Shown: positions 25,475 to 34,158 of the stretch, in pieces | How positions within the stretch are numbered: the stretch's first letter is position 1 | Layout of the letters: each line of letters opens with the position of its first letter | From: Paenibacillus typhae | GTDB lineage: Bacteria > Bacillota > Bacilli > Paenibacillales > Paenibacillaceae | Length of the DNA: 64,000 bases | Direction of reading: 5' to 3' | Assembly (NCBI RefSeq): GCF_900099765.1 | Contig: NZ_FNDX01000003.1 | Span: 248,001-312,000 of the forward strand | The notes under the pieces: generated by a model | The model's input: only the letters and a program-made list of their open reading frames with translations | What the model was told of the DNA's origin: nothing | Databases searched by the model: none | Program-made: the position numbers and the translations under genes

Positions 25475-26851
25475 TCAATAAATCGGATACCCCCATACGA
25501 ACAATCCCAGATACAGCAGGCTGCCTGCTATACATACTACCGTTACCGCACTGTCTTTAGCCTTATCCTTCGTAAGCAGCACAACGGCAAAGGCCAGCGG
25601 AAAAGCAGCAGCCAGATAACGCGGCGCGGACAGCAGCCAGGTCGGACCGGTTACAAATACAAAATACACAATCATATAGGCCGTATAGGAGGGATGGAGC
25701 TTCCTGGCGCTTTTGAACATTACATACAATGTAGTAAAAATTGCAAGCAGATTCGGAAGCCAGAGCCCAAGAAAGCTGCGGCTGTCTCCTTCCTTGAACT
25801 TGCCGACCGCGTACTCCATCTGGTACCTCACGGTATCAAAAAACAGATACTGCCGCTGGAACCAGTGCTCCCGCTGGTAAATGCTGAACTGCAGCGCATT
25901 CCCGTAGACAGCGTAGTTGATGTACAGATAGGCCAGCAGGCCAAGCGGCACAATTGCCAGACAGCCGGCGGCAGCTGCCAGCATGCGCTTGAACGCCTTT
26001 TTATCGGCAGGTTTGTAGGTTTCAGCAAGGCCGCGCCACAGCTCAATAACAATCGGTACCGCCAGCAGGACCCCGGGAGAACGTGTGAATCCGGCCAGGG
26101 CGGCGCATAAGCAGCCAAACAGCCACTTCTTTTTGCGGACCAGATAAATGGATAGTAACGACAACAGCAGGAATAAGGACTCCGTCATCGGCAGCAGGAA
26201 GAAGAAGGCGGCCGGGAAAATAAACATATATTTTACCACCCTGAAGGCTTCTTTCCTGTCCATGTCAAGCGCCGCAAGCTCATAAGCAACCAGTGCAAAG
26301 GCAGCTGCACAGAGATTGGCTACGGCATAGCCTGCAGCAAGATAGTTATTGGTGAAGAAGTGAACGGCCTTGATCAGGATCGGAAAAAAGGGCAGGAACA
26401 CGATATGGAACCGGGGGTCCCCCTCCGTCACATACCAGTTCTCGGCAATGCCCAGATAAGAGGGAGCATCGATTCCTTTTAAATGCCAAGCCTCATTCAG
26501 ATACCCGAACAGGTCTCCGGTGTAACCGTTCTTCAGGATAAGAAAAGCGTAGGCGGCAACCGCCATTAGCAGCCTGCTGAGCAGCACCCAGACAACAATT
26601 TTCGTCCACGCCTGTCTGCGCAGATCTTCAGCAGCTTCCAGCCCGGCATACTGTTGGCTCCGGCCGGGTGTAATATATCCGGTTAATGCAGGTATCGCAC
26701 GCAGGCCGGTCATGATGAACAGTACGTAACAGGCCGCTGCGGCCGCAGTGCCCATAAACGTCCAGCTGCTGACATGCGCTGCCCAGTACACCCCGGTTGC
26801 TGCCATGACGGCTGCAAAAATGACAGAGATGCTTCGATTCATCTTCTCCAT
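25475..26851 (-). CDS. PIG-V-like mannosyltransferase family membrane protein
   Basis: About 458 residues with 10-12 hydrophobic segments. FPAAFFFLLPMTESLFLLLSL followed by GFTRSPGVLLAVPIVIE is the hallmark of the PIG-V/GPI mannosyltransferase 2-like group found in bacteria. LFGYLNEAWHLKGIDAPSYLGIAENWYV is the first lumenal-type loop with acidic residues. These proteins are thought to transfer a sugar from a lipid-linked donor; acceptor unknown. The ATG at 26851 lies just after AAGGGGGAG. A longer frame to 26917 has no site. Its closeness to the two-component genes downstream suggests possible co-transcription and a link to envelope modification (inference). Confidence 0.8.
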   Translation of the reverse strand: MEKMNRSISVIFAAVMAATGVYWAAHVSSWTFMGTAAAAACYVLFIMTGLRAIPALTGYITPGRSQQYAGLEAAEDLRRQAWTKIVVWVLLSRLLMAVAAYAFLILKNGYTGDLFGYLNEAWHLKGIDAPSYLGIAENWYVTEGDPRFHIVFLPFFPILIKAVHFFTNNYLAAGYAVANLCAAAFALVAYELAALDMDRKEAFRVVKYMFIFPAAFFFLLPMTESLFLLLSLLSIYLVRKKKWLFGCLCAALAGFTRSPGVLLAVPIVIELWRGLAETYKPADKKAFKRMLAAAAGCLAIVPLGLLAYLYINYAVYGNALQFSIYQREHWFQRQYLFFDTVRYQMEYAVGKFKEGDSRSFLGLWLPNLLAIFTTLYVMFKSARKLHPSYTAYMIVYFVFVTGPTWLLSAPRYLAAAFPLAFAVVLLTKDKAKDSAVTVVCIAGSLLYLGLFVWGYPIY

Positions 26852-27029
26852 CTGCTCCCCCTTGTGGTTAATAACATTATGTATGGTTGTTCTATCGATA
26901 TAAGTAATTTTTACCATAAGACAATGGGATTGTCTTTACAATCTTAAAGCCGGCCATACTCAAACCGCAATATATCTAATCAAATACACAACAAACCGAC
27001 ACCGCATCAGATTTATAATGAGACTGAGA

Positions 27030-27085
27030 ACAATATAGCGACATATTGTAACCCATCATTTGAGCATAAAAACAATCTAGCGATA
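27030..27085. promoter_or_regulatory. Candidate operator pair upstream of GH88 gene
   Basis: ACAATAT-N6-ATATTGT (27030-27049) is a perfect seven-base inverted repeat. Its left part ACAATATAGCGACA recurs as ACAATCTAGCGATA at 27072-27085, 42 bases on (about four helical turns), ending 19 bases before the start codon. TATAAT at 27014-27019 could be a -10 box, but the region 17 bases upstream of it does not resemble a -35 box, which fits an activator-dependent promoter. The rest of 26852-27103 holds nothing I recognise. Confidence 0.4.
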
Positions 27086-27103
27086 CCAGGAGGTTATTCC
27101 AGC

Positions 27104-28240
27104 ATGAACCGGAAATCCGTAATTGAACAGACCCTGGCCATTACCCGCCTTAACGTTGAGCGTTTCGGTAAACGCTTTCCTATTGTTAGCATGGGCGATG
27201 GCAAATACCACCTGACTGACCAGACGAACTGGACGGAGGGCTTCTGGTCCGGTATTTTGTGGCTGAGCTATGAATACAGCAAGGATCCAGCGCTTTATTA
27301 TGCAGCGATCCAGACAGTGGATTCCTTCCGTGAGCGCATGGAAGCAGGGCAGGCGCTGGATCATCATGACATCGGCTTCCTCTACTCCCTGTCCGCCAAA
27401 GCGCGGTGGATCGTCGACAACGATGAAGCCTCCCGCCTGCTGGCGCTGCAGGCCGCCGATGTGCTGATGAAGCGCTGGCGTTCAGCACCGCAGGTGTTCC
27501 AGGCCTGGGGGCCGGAAGGTGACGCCGACAACGGCGGCCGGATTATCATCGACTGCCTGATGAACCTTCCGCTGCTCTACTGGGCAGCTGAACAGACCGG
27601 AGACCGGAGGTATGCCGAATGTGCCACCATTCATGCCGACAAAAGCCGCCGGTTCCTGGTGCGGGGGGACGACTCCTCCTATCATACCTTTTACTTCGAC
27701 CAGGAGAACGGAAATGCTATCCGCGGCGGAACCGCGCAGGGCTTCCAGGACGGCTCGACCTGGACACGGGGCCAGGCCTGGGGCGTCTACGGCTTCGCGC
27801 TGGCTTACCGCTATACGCGGGATGAGCGTTTCCTCGAAACCTCGCGGAGGCTGGCCCGCTACTTTCTTGAGCATCTCCCTGAGGACCATGTCGCCTATTG
27901 GGATTTCGATGCCCCGCAGGAGGAAGGAACCGCGCGTGACAGCTCAGCTTCAGCCATCTTTGTATGCGGTGTGCTTGAGCTGCTGGAGCATCTCCCGGAA
28001 GGCGACCCGGACCGTGCTTTGCTGAGCGACGCGGTAACCCGGTCGATGGAATCCCTGATCAACAGCTATTTCACCGCCGGCAATCCGGACGAGGAAGGCT
28101 TCCTGCGCCACGGCTCCTATTCGGTCAGAGGCAACTCCTCCCCCGACGACTTCATGATCTGGGGCGACTATTTCTTCCTGGAGGCGTTGCTGCGCCTGGA
28201 GCAGAGACTTCCGGGGTATTGGTACGGCCGGCAGGCGTAG
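27104..28240 (+). CDS. Glycoside hydrolase family 88 unsaturated glucuronyl hydrolase
   Basis: 378 residues, normal length for the family. LDHHDIGFLY (Asp 89) and NGGRIIIDCLMNLPLLYWA (Asp 150) match the two catalytic Asp residues of the characterised Bacillus enzyme (88 and 149). YLT-type (alpha/alpha)6 barrel motifs such as TWTRGQAWGVYGFALAYRYT and SSPDDFMIWGDYFFLEALLRLE follow. The enzyme hydrates the 4,5-unsaturated uronic acid left by polysaccharide lyases, releasing sugars in the cytoplasm; no signal peptide. The ATG at 27104 has AGGAGGTTATT. It fits with the secreted beta-helix protein and importer further on, which could supply lyase products (inference). Confidence 0.93.
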   Translation: MNRKSVIEQTLAITRLNVERFGKRFPIVSMGDGKYHLTDQTNWTEGFWSGILWLSYEYSKDPALYYAAIQTVDSFRERMEAGQALDHHDIGFLYSLSAKARWIVDNDEASRLLALQAADVLMKRWRSAPQVFQAWGPEGDADNGGRIIIDCLMNLPLLYWAAEQTGDRRYAECATIHADKSRRFLVRGDDSSYHTFYFDQENGNAIRGGTAQGFQDGSTWTRGQAWGVYGFALAYRYTRDERFLETSRRLARYFLEHLPEDHVAYWDFDAPQEEGTARDSSASAIFVCGVLELLEHLPEGDPDRALLSDAVTRSMESLINSYFTAGNPDEEGFLRHGSYSVRGNSSPDDFMIWGDYFFLEALLRLEQRLPGYWYGRQA

Positions 28241-28660
28241 GTAGAGAGGTGAGTGGCAAGGAATGAGGAGCGGAGACTGGGAATGTTCGTTGAGAGTGGT
28301 ACTTCCGGTAGACAATCAACCGGCTCGGCGGCGGGGAGTTTGCAGTGAGTGCCTGAGTATTCTGGATGAGTGTGTGGGGACAGCAGGAGAAAAAATCAGA
28401 GTTTAGCTGTGAGGTAGGCTCGATAGTTACTTAGGAGTAACTAGTCTTGGGGAATGGGAGCAACCCGCCCCCTCATCCGCTGGAATCAGAGGGATTTTTC
28501 CCTCTATTGCGGCTGTCAGCGGGCTGAATCGGGCTACTTAATGGGATTTTTCCCTCTAAGGATTTACCTGGTTACTTGGAGCTGCATTGTTACTTAAGGG
28601 CGCAGATGAAACGGTTTCTTTTTACCGGACGGCTCCTTATACTAAAAGTAATTCTGGTTG
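28241..28660. repeat. Gene-free gap with palindromic repeats, family B
   Basis: No gene is visible between the GH88 and AraC genes. 28425-28442 is AGTTACT-TAGG-AGTAACT (perfect). 28488-28505 is AGAGGGA-TTTT-TCCCTCT (perfect). 28537-28560 is CTTAATGGGA-TTTT-TCCCTCTAAG (two mismatches). GAAACGGTTTC (28608-28618), near the AraC promoter, is symmetric too. The TTTT-loop hairpins belong to one repeat family. The first 180 bases hold nothing recognisable. Confidence 0.65.
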
Positions 28661-28675
28661 ATGAGGGAGCGCTGT

Positions 28676-29536
28676 ATGAACAGGAACGATCATCTGCCCC
28701 AGGGGCTGGAGCCCGGGTTGTTTATGTACAAGTATAAGGTTGAGGATGCGGAAGCTCATTGGTTCCACGCGCACAGGGGCATTGAGATGCTGTACATTTA
28801 TAGCGGCCATGGCGAGATAATGGCAGAGAATCAGACGTATCCGATCCGGGATCACACCCTGGTCTGGTTCCAGCCCTATCAGCTGCACCGTGTGCTTGTT
28901 CCTGCGGCCGAGGGCCATTCTTATATCCGGACCAATCTGACCTTTGATCCCGGCTTTTTGGAGCGTTATCTTGCGCCCTTTCCTTTACTGGAGAAATTTT
29001 TCCGGAGCTTGTGGAGGGGGAGCCTGCAGCGGCCGGTTGTATATGAGATGCACAATACGCCGGTTGCCGCTGTGCTGGAGGAATTGCATTACGCTGACAG
29101 TAGCTCCCCTGCGGATAGAGAAGAAAATATGGGGCTCCTGATGCTCCAGTTAATCCGGCTGCTGCAAAAAAACATGTCCGGCGTGTTGCCCGGGGATTTC
29201 AATAACCAGTCACGCGGAGGTTCGCATGTTGAACGGATTACCGGCTGGCTGGACGAACACTATAAAGAGCCTTTCAGCCTGGAAACGCTGGCCGCTGCAA
29301 TGCACCTGTCACCGTACCATATTTCACATTTGTTTAAGGATTTTACCGGGATTCCTCTGTCCGAATATGTGATACAGCGGCGTGTGCGGGAAGCCTGTAT
29401 TCTGCTCGCCAACACCACCAGGTCTGTTCAGGAAATTGCGGCGGAAGTCGGCGGCTATTCTCCATCGTATTTTAGCCAAATGTTCAAAAAGCAGAAAGGA
29501 ATCTCGCCCGAGAAATACAGAAAGAGCATCCGCTGA
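28676..29536 (+). CDS. AraC-family transcriptional regulator
   Basis: About 286 residues. The N-terminal cupin (about 10-150) contains HWFHAHRGIEMLYIYSGHGEIM and LVWFQPYQLHRV, a sugar-binding fold. The C-terminal AraC HTH (about 185-285) contains LETLAAAMHLSPYHISHLFKDFTGIPLSEYV and VQEIAAEVGGYSPSYFSQMFKKQKGISPEKYR. The ATG at 28676 has AGGGAG six bases upstream; earlier in-frame TTG/ATG codons lie across that site. It lies downstream of the GH88 gene in the same direction and may control it or neighbouring sugar genes through the operators at 27030-27085 (inference). TATACT (28638-28643) is a possible -10. Confidence 0.9.
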   Translation: MNRNDHLPQGLEPGLFMYKYKVEDAEAHWFHAHRGIEMLYIYSGHGEIMAENQTYPIRDHTLVWFQPYQLHRVLVPAAEGHSYIRTNLTFDPGFLERYLAPFPLLEKFFRSLWRGSLQRPVVYEMHNTPVAAVLEELHYADSSSPADREENMGLLMLQLIRLLQKNMSGVLPGDFNNQSRGGSHVERITGWLDEHYKEPFSLETLAAAMHLSPYHISHLFKDFTGIPLSEYVIQRRVREACILLANTTRSVQEIAAEVGGYSPSYFSQMFKKQKGISPEKYRKSIR

Positions 29537-29546
29537 ACGAAGCTCA

Positions 29547-30125
29547 TTACAAAAGGGATAACGATACCGCAACCGCATTATCGACAAAAGACCGGTCAGG
29601 GCGGGACTTCAGCAATACTGTGATTCCGATTAAGGATACAACGAGGCTCTGGGCCAGAGCTTTGGCGTTCGTCTCTTGATTTAGCTCGCCTGACCGGATT
29701 CCGCGCTCGATCGTTTCCTGAAACAGGACGGATAAGTACATCTGATGCTCCCGCGTAATAATTTCGAATTTCTCATCATGAGGCGACAGCTCGACCATTG
29801 TATTGATGCAAAAGCACCCCAGGCTCCCCTCCCCCCCGTACTCCTCATCAACTAAACCCTTGAAGTAAGCATGAATGGCTTCCCTGACAGAGCTATTACT
29901 TTCAAGCTTCTTCCGTATACCCGCAGCGTGCCATTGGGTGTACTTGCGCAGAGTGGTCTCAAACAGCTGTTTTTTATCGCCAAAAGCTAAATAAAGACTG
30001 GGCCGCTGAATCCCCATAGCCGAGGTCAAATCGTTCATTGAAGTCGCCTCATAGCCCTTCTCCCAAAAAACACGCATCGCCGCATGAAGCACCTTTTCCT
30101 CATCAAACTCCCTGAGCCGGACCAT
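29547..30125 (-). CDS. TetR/AcrR-family transcriptional repressor
   Basis: 192 residues. The N-terminal TetR helix-turn-helix reads VLHAAMRVFWEKGYEATSMNDLTSAMGIQRPSLYLAFGDKKQLF, close to the AcrR/YcnC style with C-terminal TetR_C ligand domain (HAYFKGLVDEEYGG). GGAGG lies seven bases before the ATG at 30125. It is divergent from an MFS exporter gene, the classic arrangement in which the repressor controls the pump and itself. It converges with the AraC gene, with ten bases between stops. The ligand is unknown. Confidence 0.92.
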   Translation of the reverse strand: MVRLREFDEEKVLHAAMRVFWEKGYEATSMNDLTSAMGIQRPSLYLAFGDKKQLFETTLRKYTQWHAAGIRKKLESNSSVREAIHAYFKGLVDEEYGGEGSLGCFCINTMVELSPHDEKFEIITREHQMYLSVLFQETIERGIRSGELNQETNAKALAQSLVVSLIGITVLLKSRPDRSFVDNAVAVSLSLL

Positions 30126-30142
30126 TGTTCAACCTCCATAAC

Positions 30143-30289
30143 GTACTACTTGGTATATTATGAATTTTATATTTTGGGCTTCCGATTGTCAAACTCCTCT
30201 TGAAATTTCACCTTGACTATCTTCAGTAAAGGAGTTATTTTTATTCAGTGCTTTTTTGTACCGATAAGTATATTATATTGTATAGTACA
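30143..30289. promoter_or_regulatory. Candidate operators in the TetR/MFS divergent region
   Basis: TGTAC at 30257-30261 and GTACA at 30285-30289 are the outer arms of an AT-rich imperfect inverted repeat just ahead of the MFS start. The half-site GTACTA (30143-30148) recurs inverted as TAGTAC (30283-30288). TTGACT at 30213-30218 may be a -35 for the pump gene. Weak evidence, from symmetry and layout only. Confidence 0.3.
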
Positions 30290-30303
30290 TTTTACATTGA
30301 GAG

Positions 30304-31548
30304 GTGCGTGAATACATTTTGGGGAAGCTGTACATTAGCGAAAAAGCGAGGATAAAAAAAGGAACGGGGAATACAGCTGCCGGACGGCCTGCTTCAATGC
30401 AGCGTAGTGTAACTTTATTATTCGCCATAGCGTGCGGGCTGTCTGTTGCCAATGTGTATTACGCCCAGCCGCTGCTGGATGTCATCGCAGAGGAATTCGC
30501 TATAGCCCCTTCATCCGTTGGTATTGTTATTACGGTTACACAGGTTTGTTATGCGATAGGCCTTATTTTGCTGGTACCCCTTGGCGATATTCTTAACAAG
30601 CGCCTGCTGATTCCCGGCCAGATGTTGTTATCCGTAATGGCTTTAACTGCGATCTCTTTCGCCCCGAATATCAGTGTGTTTTTTTCAGGCCTGGCCATTG
30701 TGGGATTACTGGCGGTAGTTACTCAAACATTAGTTGCTTATGCCGCAACCTTAGCCGCACCCGCCGAACGGGGTCGTACGGTTGGGATCGTGACCAGCGG
30801 GGTTGTCATAGGTATTTTGCTGGCGAGAACCGCTGCAGGAGTGCTGACGGACGTAGCAGGCTGGCGCGCGGTCTATCTTCTGTCCGCAGTCTGCATCCTG
30901 GCGATTGCATTCACGCTGCTGCGGATTATGCCTCAGGAGGAACGAAAAACCACCCTCCCCTACTTCCAGCTGCTGCGTTCCGTACTGGGCATGTATAAGG
31001 AAGAGCGTATTTTGCGTATCCGCTCCTTGCTTTGCATGTTCATTTTTGCCGCTTTCAGTATCTTGTGGACTTCGCTGGTGTTACCGCTCAGCCAGCCTCC
31101 GCTGTCGCTCTCTCACTCTGCCATCGGAGCATTCGGCTTAGCCGGAGTCGCCGGGGCGATAGGGGCAACCCGTGCCGGACGGCTGGCCGACCGCGGATAT
31201 GGACAGATCACAACCGGAATTGCGCTTGTGCTGCTCCTCTTTTCCTGGCTGCCTATCAGCTATACGGAGCGCTCCCTGGCAGCGCTTGTTGCAGGAGTAC
31301 TCCTCCTGGATATGGCCGTTCAAGCAGTACATGTTACGAATCAGAGTATGATTTTTAATGTGCGTCCCGAGGCCCGCAGCCGTCTCACCGCCGCTTATAT
31401 GATCTTTTATTCGATCGGCAGCTCGGCCGGTTCTATTGCCGCAACAAGCATGTACGCCTATGCCGGATGGAACGGGGTATGCTTGCTCGGAGCCGGTGTA
31501 AGTGTACTCGCTCTATTATTTTGGGCTGTAACCAGGCGTAAATGTTGA
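30304..31548 (+). CDS. MFS transporter (DHA1, AraJ/YdhP-like efflux)
   Basis: 414 residues with 12 predicted membrane segments. MQRSVTLLFAIACGLSVANVYYAQPLLDVIAEEF is the characteristic start of this MFS group, and the loop PLGDILNKRLLIPG is the A-motif region. The frame opens with a GTG at 30304 directly on GAGAGG, too close for comfort; the ATG at 30397 (Met 32) keeps all membrane segments and is an alternative start. Divergent from the TetR repressor, it is probably a drug or metabolite exporter under its control. A hairpin follows the stop codon. Confidence 0.9.
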   Translation: MREYILGKLYISEKARIKKGTGNTAAGRPASMQRSVTLLFAIACGLSVANVYYAQPLLDVIAEEFAIAPSSVGIVITVTQVCYAIGLILLVPLGDILNKRLLIPGQMLLSVMALTAISFAPNISVFFSGLAIVGLLAVVTQTLVAYAATLAAPAERGRTVGIVTSGVVIGILLARTAAGVLTDVAGWRAVYLLSAVCILAIAFTLLRIMPQEERKTTLPYFQLLRSVLGMYKEERILRIRSLLCMFIFAAFSILWTSLVLPLSQPPLSLSHSAIGAFGLAGVAGAIGATRAGRLADRGYGQITTGIALVLLLFSWLPISYTERSLAALVAGVLLLDMAVQAVHVTNQSMIFNVRPEARSRLTAAYMIFYSIGSSAGSIAATSMYAYAGWNGVCLLGAGVSVLALLFWAVTRRKC

Positions 31549-31569
31549 ACAGGCAGCAATCATAAAACA

Positions 31570-31619
31570 ACCGCCCTTAGGCAAATGGAAGGTTGAACAG
31601 CCATTTTGCCCAGGGCGGT
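31570..31619. terminator. Long hairpin between convergent MFS and GH94 genes
   Basis: Nineteen-base imperfect arms (31570-31588 with 31601-31619, outer eight bases perfect). On the minus strand it is followed by TTGTTTTATG, so it fits the end of the GH94 operon best. The plus strand lacks a T run but the stem is strong enough to help stop the MFS transcript. Confidence 0.65.
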
Positions 31620-31732
31620 ATGATGTGCCTATTACCTCCTGATGGAAGAAAGGTAAAGGGTATTTAATGAATATCGGCGCAATGGGGAATGTTTAACACC
31701 GATCACAGTCAGCCTAATGAGAAACCTATTTT

Positions 31733-34126
31733 CTACAGAACGACCTCAACCTTGACGGATGAGCGTCCGGGATACGCGGGAAGTATGTTGCCTTCCACCT
31801 GTACGCCGTCGACGGTGATGCTTTTGACACCTTTGCAGACTTTATTGACATTGGTAACAGTGATATCGTAGACGCAGCCCCGGAAACGCCGCTTCACCGT
31901 GAACCCTTCCCAGTCCGCAGGAATGCACGGGTCGATGGACAGCCCCTCCAGCACCGGCTTTACACCGAGAATATACTGGGTAACGGCTACGTACATCCAG
32001 GCAGCGGTACCGGTCAGCCAGGAGACGTTGGCCAATCCGAACTTGTCGGACTCCGGCCCGAACAGGTTGGAGGCATAGACATAAGGCTCTGCTTTGTAGC
32101 GCCACAAGCCCGCTTTGTCCATGGCTACATTCGGCAGCAGCTGGCGGTAATATTTATAAGCCAGATCCCCGCGTCCCAGCAGGCATTCCGCAATAATCGC
32201 CCAGGTGTTGGCGTGGCAGAAGACCGCTCCGTTCTCTCCGGTCCCCTTGTTGTAATTGGTCAGAGGATCGGCAGGATCAGGGAAGGTGGTGATGGACGGG
32301 TGAATTTTTTTGATGCCGAGCTCGGTGTCCAGCATTTCCCGCACGCTGTCCATCGCCTGCAGCCCCTTATCGACGTCCGCCATACCGGAGATGGTGGCCC
32401 AGGTCTGGGCGTTGAGCCAGATTTTGGCCTCATCGTGTTCGTCGCTGCCGAGGAACCGGCCGTCATCCATAATCGCCCGGCGGAACCAGCGGCCGTCCCA
32501 GCCAATGCTGTTGACCAGCTCACGCTGGCGCTCATACATCTCCCCGTACCGGGCGGCATCCTCCGGATGACCGGCAGCCGCGGCAAGGTCAATCATCCGC
32601 AGCAGCACGGTTCCGAGCTGCATCGAGGTCCAGATGCTTTCCCCTTTTCCCTCGCGGCAGACCCGGAACAGCTGGTCATTCCAGTCCGAGCGCAGCATCA
32701 GCGGAAAACCGCGGGAGCCAAGCTGTGAGGCCGTAAAATCAATGGCTGCCCGCAAATGCTCATACACCGTGCCTTCCCCGCCGTCATAATAAGGCACTTT
32801 TGCCTGCAGGAACGCGGCATCCCCTGTCTCCGCCAGCAGGTCCCAGGCCGAAAGCGCCGTCCACAGATGATCATCCGAGTGAATGCTCGTTACCGGCTCC
32901 CAGCCCTCGTTCGGGAAGAAATAATGGTTCACATGCCCGTCCCTGTACTGCTGGCCGAGCAGCAGCTTCAGCTTGTCAAAAGCAAGCTCCGTATCAAAGG
33001 GCACAACTGCCAATATATCCTGGGCCGCATCCCTGTAGCCTACCCCGCGGAACGTGCCGGTCGCGTAGAAGGAAATATTGCGTGAAAACAAAAAGTTGCG
33101 GTGCGCCTGATACGGATTCCAGATGTTGATCATCCGCTGGGCATCCTGATCCGGCAGCCGGCTCTCCCAGGCGCCCAGATAGCCGGACCAGTTCTCTTTT
33201 AGCGCCTGGAAGGAGGTTTCCACAAATCCGGCTTCCCTGGAGTGGGCGATAGCCCGCGACACCTCCGTCTCATCAGCTGCCGTACCAAGAAACACTTTAA
33301 TCGTCCGGCTCTCTCCCGGCTGAAGCGTAACATTGAACTGCAGTGCGCCGCACGGGTCCCCGCCCAGCAGCGTTGATCCGGTACAGCCGCCATTCTCGAT
33401 CGCGGCCGGATTGGTTTCACTGCGGTAGCTGCCGATGAACTCCTCACGGTCGCCGTCGTATCCGGCAAGCGGCGTATCCGCAGCCAGATAGACGAGCGGC
33501 GTCTCCTCAGGCTTCGGCTGGTTCTCCACCCCGTAACGGTAGACCAGCGCCTCAGCCTCATGATACTGTACGGACACCTGGTGCTTGTTGTAGCACTGCC
33601 ACTGCAGCTCACGCATAAATTCCATCATCCCGAATTCGGCGTAGGCGTAGACCTTCAGCTCTTTTGCTTCGGTCCCTTCATTGGTCAGGGTCAGATTCCA
33701 GATCAGCGAATTTTCATGCGGTCCGACAAAATACACCGTCCGGGCCGCGATACCGCCGCGTTTTGCCTCAAAGCGGGTGTAGCCCATCCCGTGGGCGCTT
33801 TTCCATTCCTCCGGTTTATCCAGGGCAGGCTCGCTGGTCGGGCACCAGTAGCTGCCCGTCTTGGCATCCTGCACATAGATGTACGGGCCGGAACGGTCCA
33901 TCGGCAGATGGAAGAAACGATAGCGTGTAATCCGCCAGATCTGGGGCGACTTGTAAAAAGCCACACCGCCGCCGGCATGTGACAGCATCGTATGGAAGGT
34001 GCCGTTCGACAGGTAGTTCATCCACGGCGTCGGCATGTCGTGCCGCTTGAATTCGACCTCTTTTTCCTCATCCCTGAAGGTATAGTATGCTTTCGGATCG
34101 TTATTTCTGGTAAGCTCCGCATTCAC
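31733..34126 (-). CDS. Glycoside hydrolase family 94-type phosphorylase (cellobiose phosphorylase-like)
   Basis: 797 residues. The N-terminal beta-sandwich (about 1-290, WMNYLSNGTFHTMLSHAGGG, RYRFFHLPMDRSGPYIY) is followed by an (alpha/alpha)6 barrel. SDWND at 480-484 is the catalytic Asp motif. Phosphate-binding style residues appear around ENGAVFCHANTW and YNKGTGENG. Such enzymes cleave beta-linked disaccharides with phosphate to give a sugar-1-phosphate, saving ATP. The exact disaccharide cannot be told. GTG start at 34126 with AAAGGAG ten bases away. No signal peptide, so cytoplasmic. Last gene of the operon after the GH2-type enzyme. Confidence 0.88.
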   Translation of the reverse strand: MNAELTRNNDPKAYYTFRDEEKEVEFKRHDMPTPWMNYLSNGTFHTMLSHAGGGVAFYKSPQIWRITRYRFFHLPMDRSGPYIYVQDAKTGSYWCPTSEPALDKPEEWKSAHGMGYTRFEAKRGGIAARTVYFVGPHENSLIWNLTLTNEGTEAKELKVYAYAEFGMMEFMRELQWQCYNKHQVSVQYHEAEALVYRYGVENQPKPEETPLVYLAADTPLAGYDGDREEFIGSYRSETNPAAIENGGCTGSTLLGGDPCGALQFNVTLQPGESRTIKVFLGTAADETEVSRAIAHSREAGFVETSFQALKENWSGYLGAWESRLPDQDAQRMINIWNPYQAHRNFLFSRNISFYATGTFRGVGYRDAAQDILAVVPFDTELAFDKLKLLLGQQYRDGHVNHYFFPNEGWEPVTSIHSDDHLWTALSAWDLLAETGDAAFLQAKVPYYDGGEGTVYEHLRAAIDFTASQLGSRGFPLMLRSDWNDQLFRVCREGKGESIWTSMQLGTVLLRMIDLAAAAGHPEDAARYGEMYERQRELVNSIGWDGRWFRRAIMDDGRFLGSDEHDEAKIWLNAQTWATISGMADVDKGLQAMDSVREMLDTELGIKKIHPSITTFPDPADPLTNYNKGTGENGAVFCHANTWAIIAECLLGRGDLAYKYYRQLLPNVAMDKAGLWRYKAEPYVYASNLFGPESDKFGLANVSWLTGTAAWMYVAVTQYILGVKPVLEGLSIDPCIPADWEGFTVKRRFRGCVYDITVTNVNKVCKGVKSITVDGVQVEGNILPAYPGRSSVKVEVVL

Positions 34127-34158
34127 CGGACTTCAGCTCCTTTATAATGTAATGGGGG

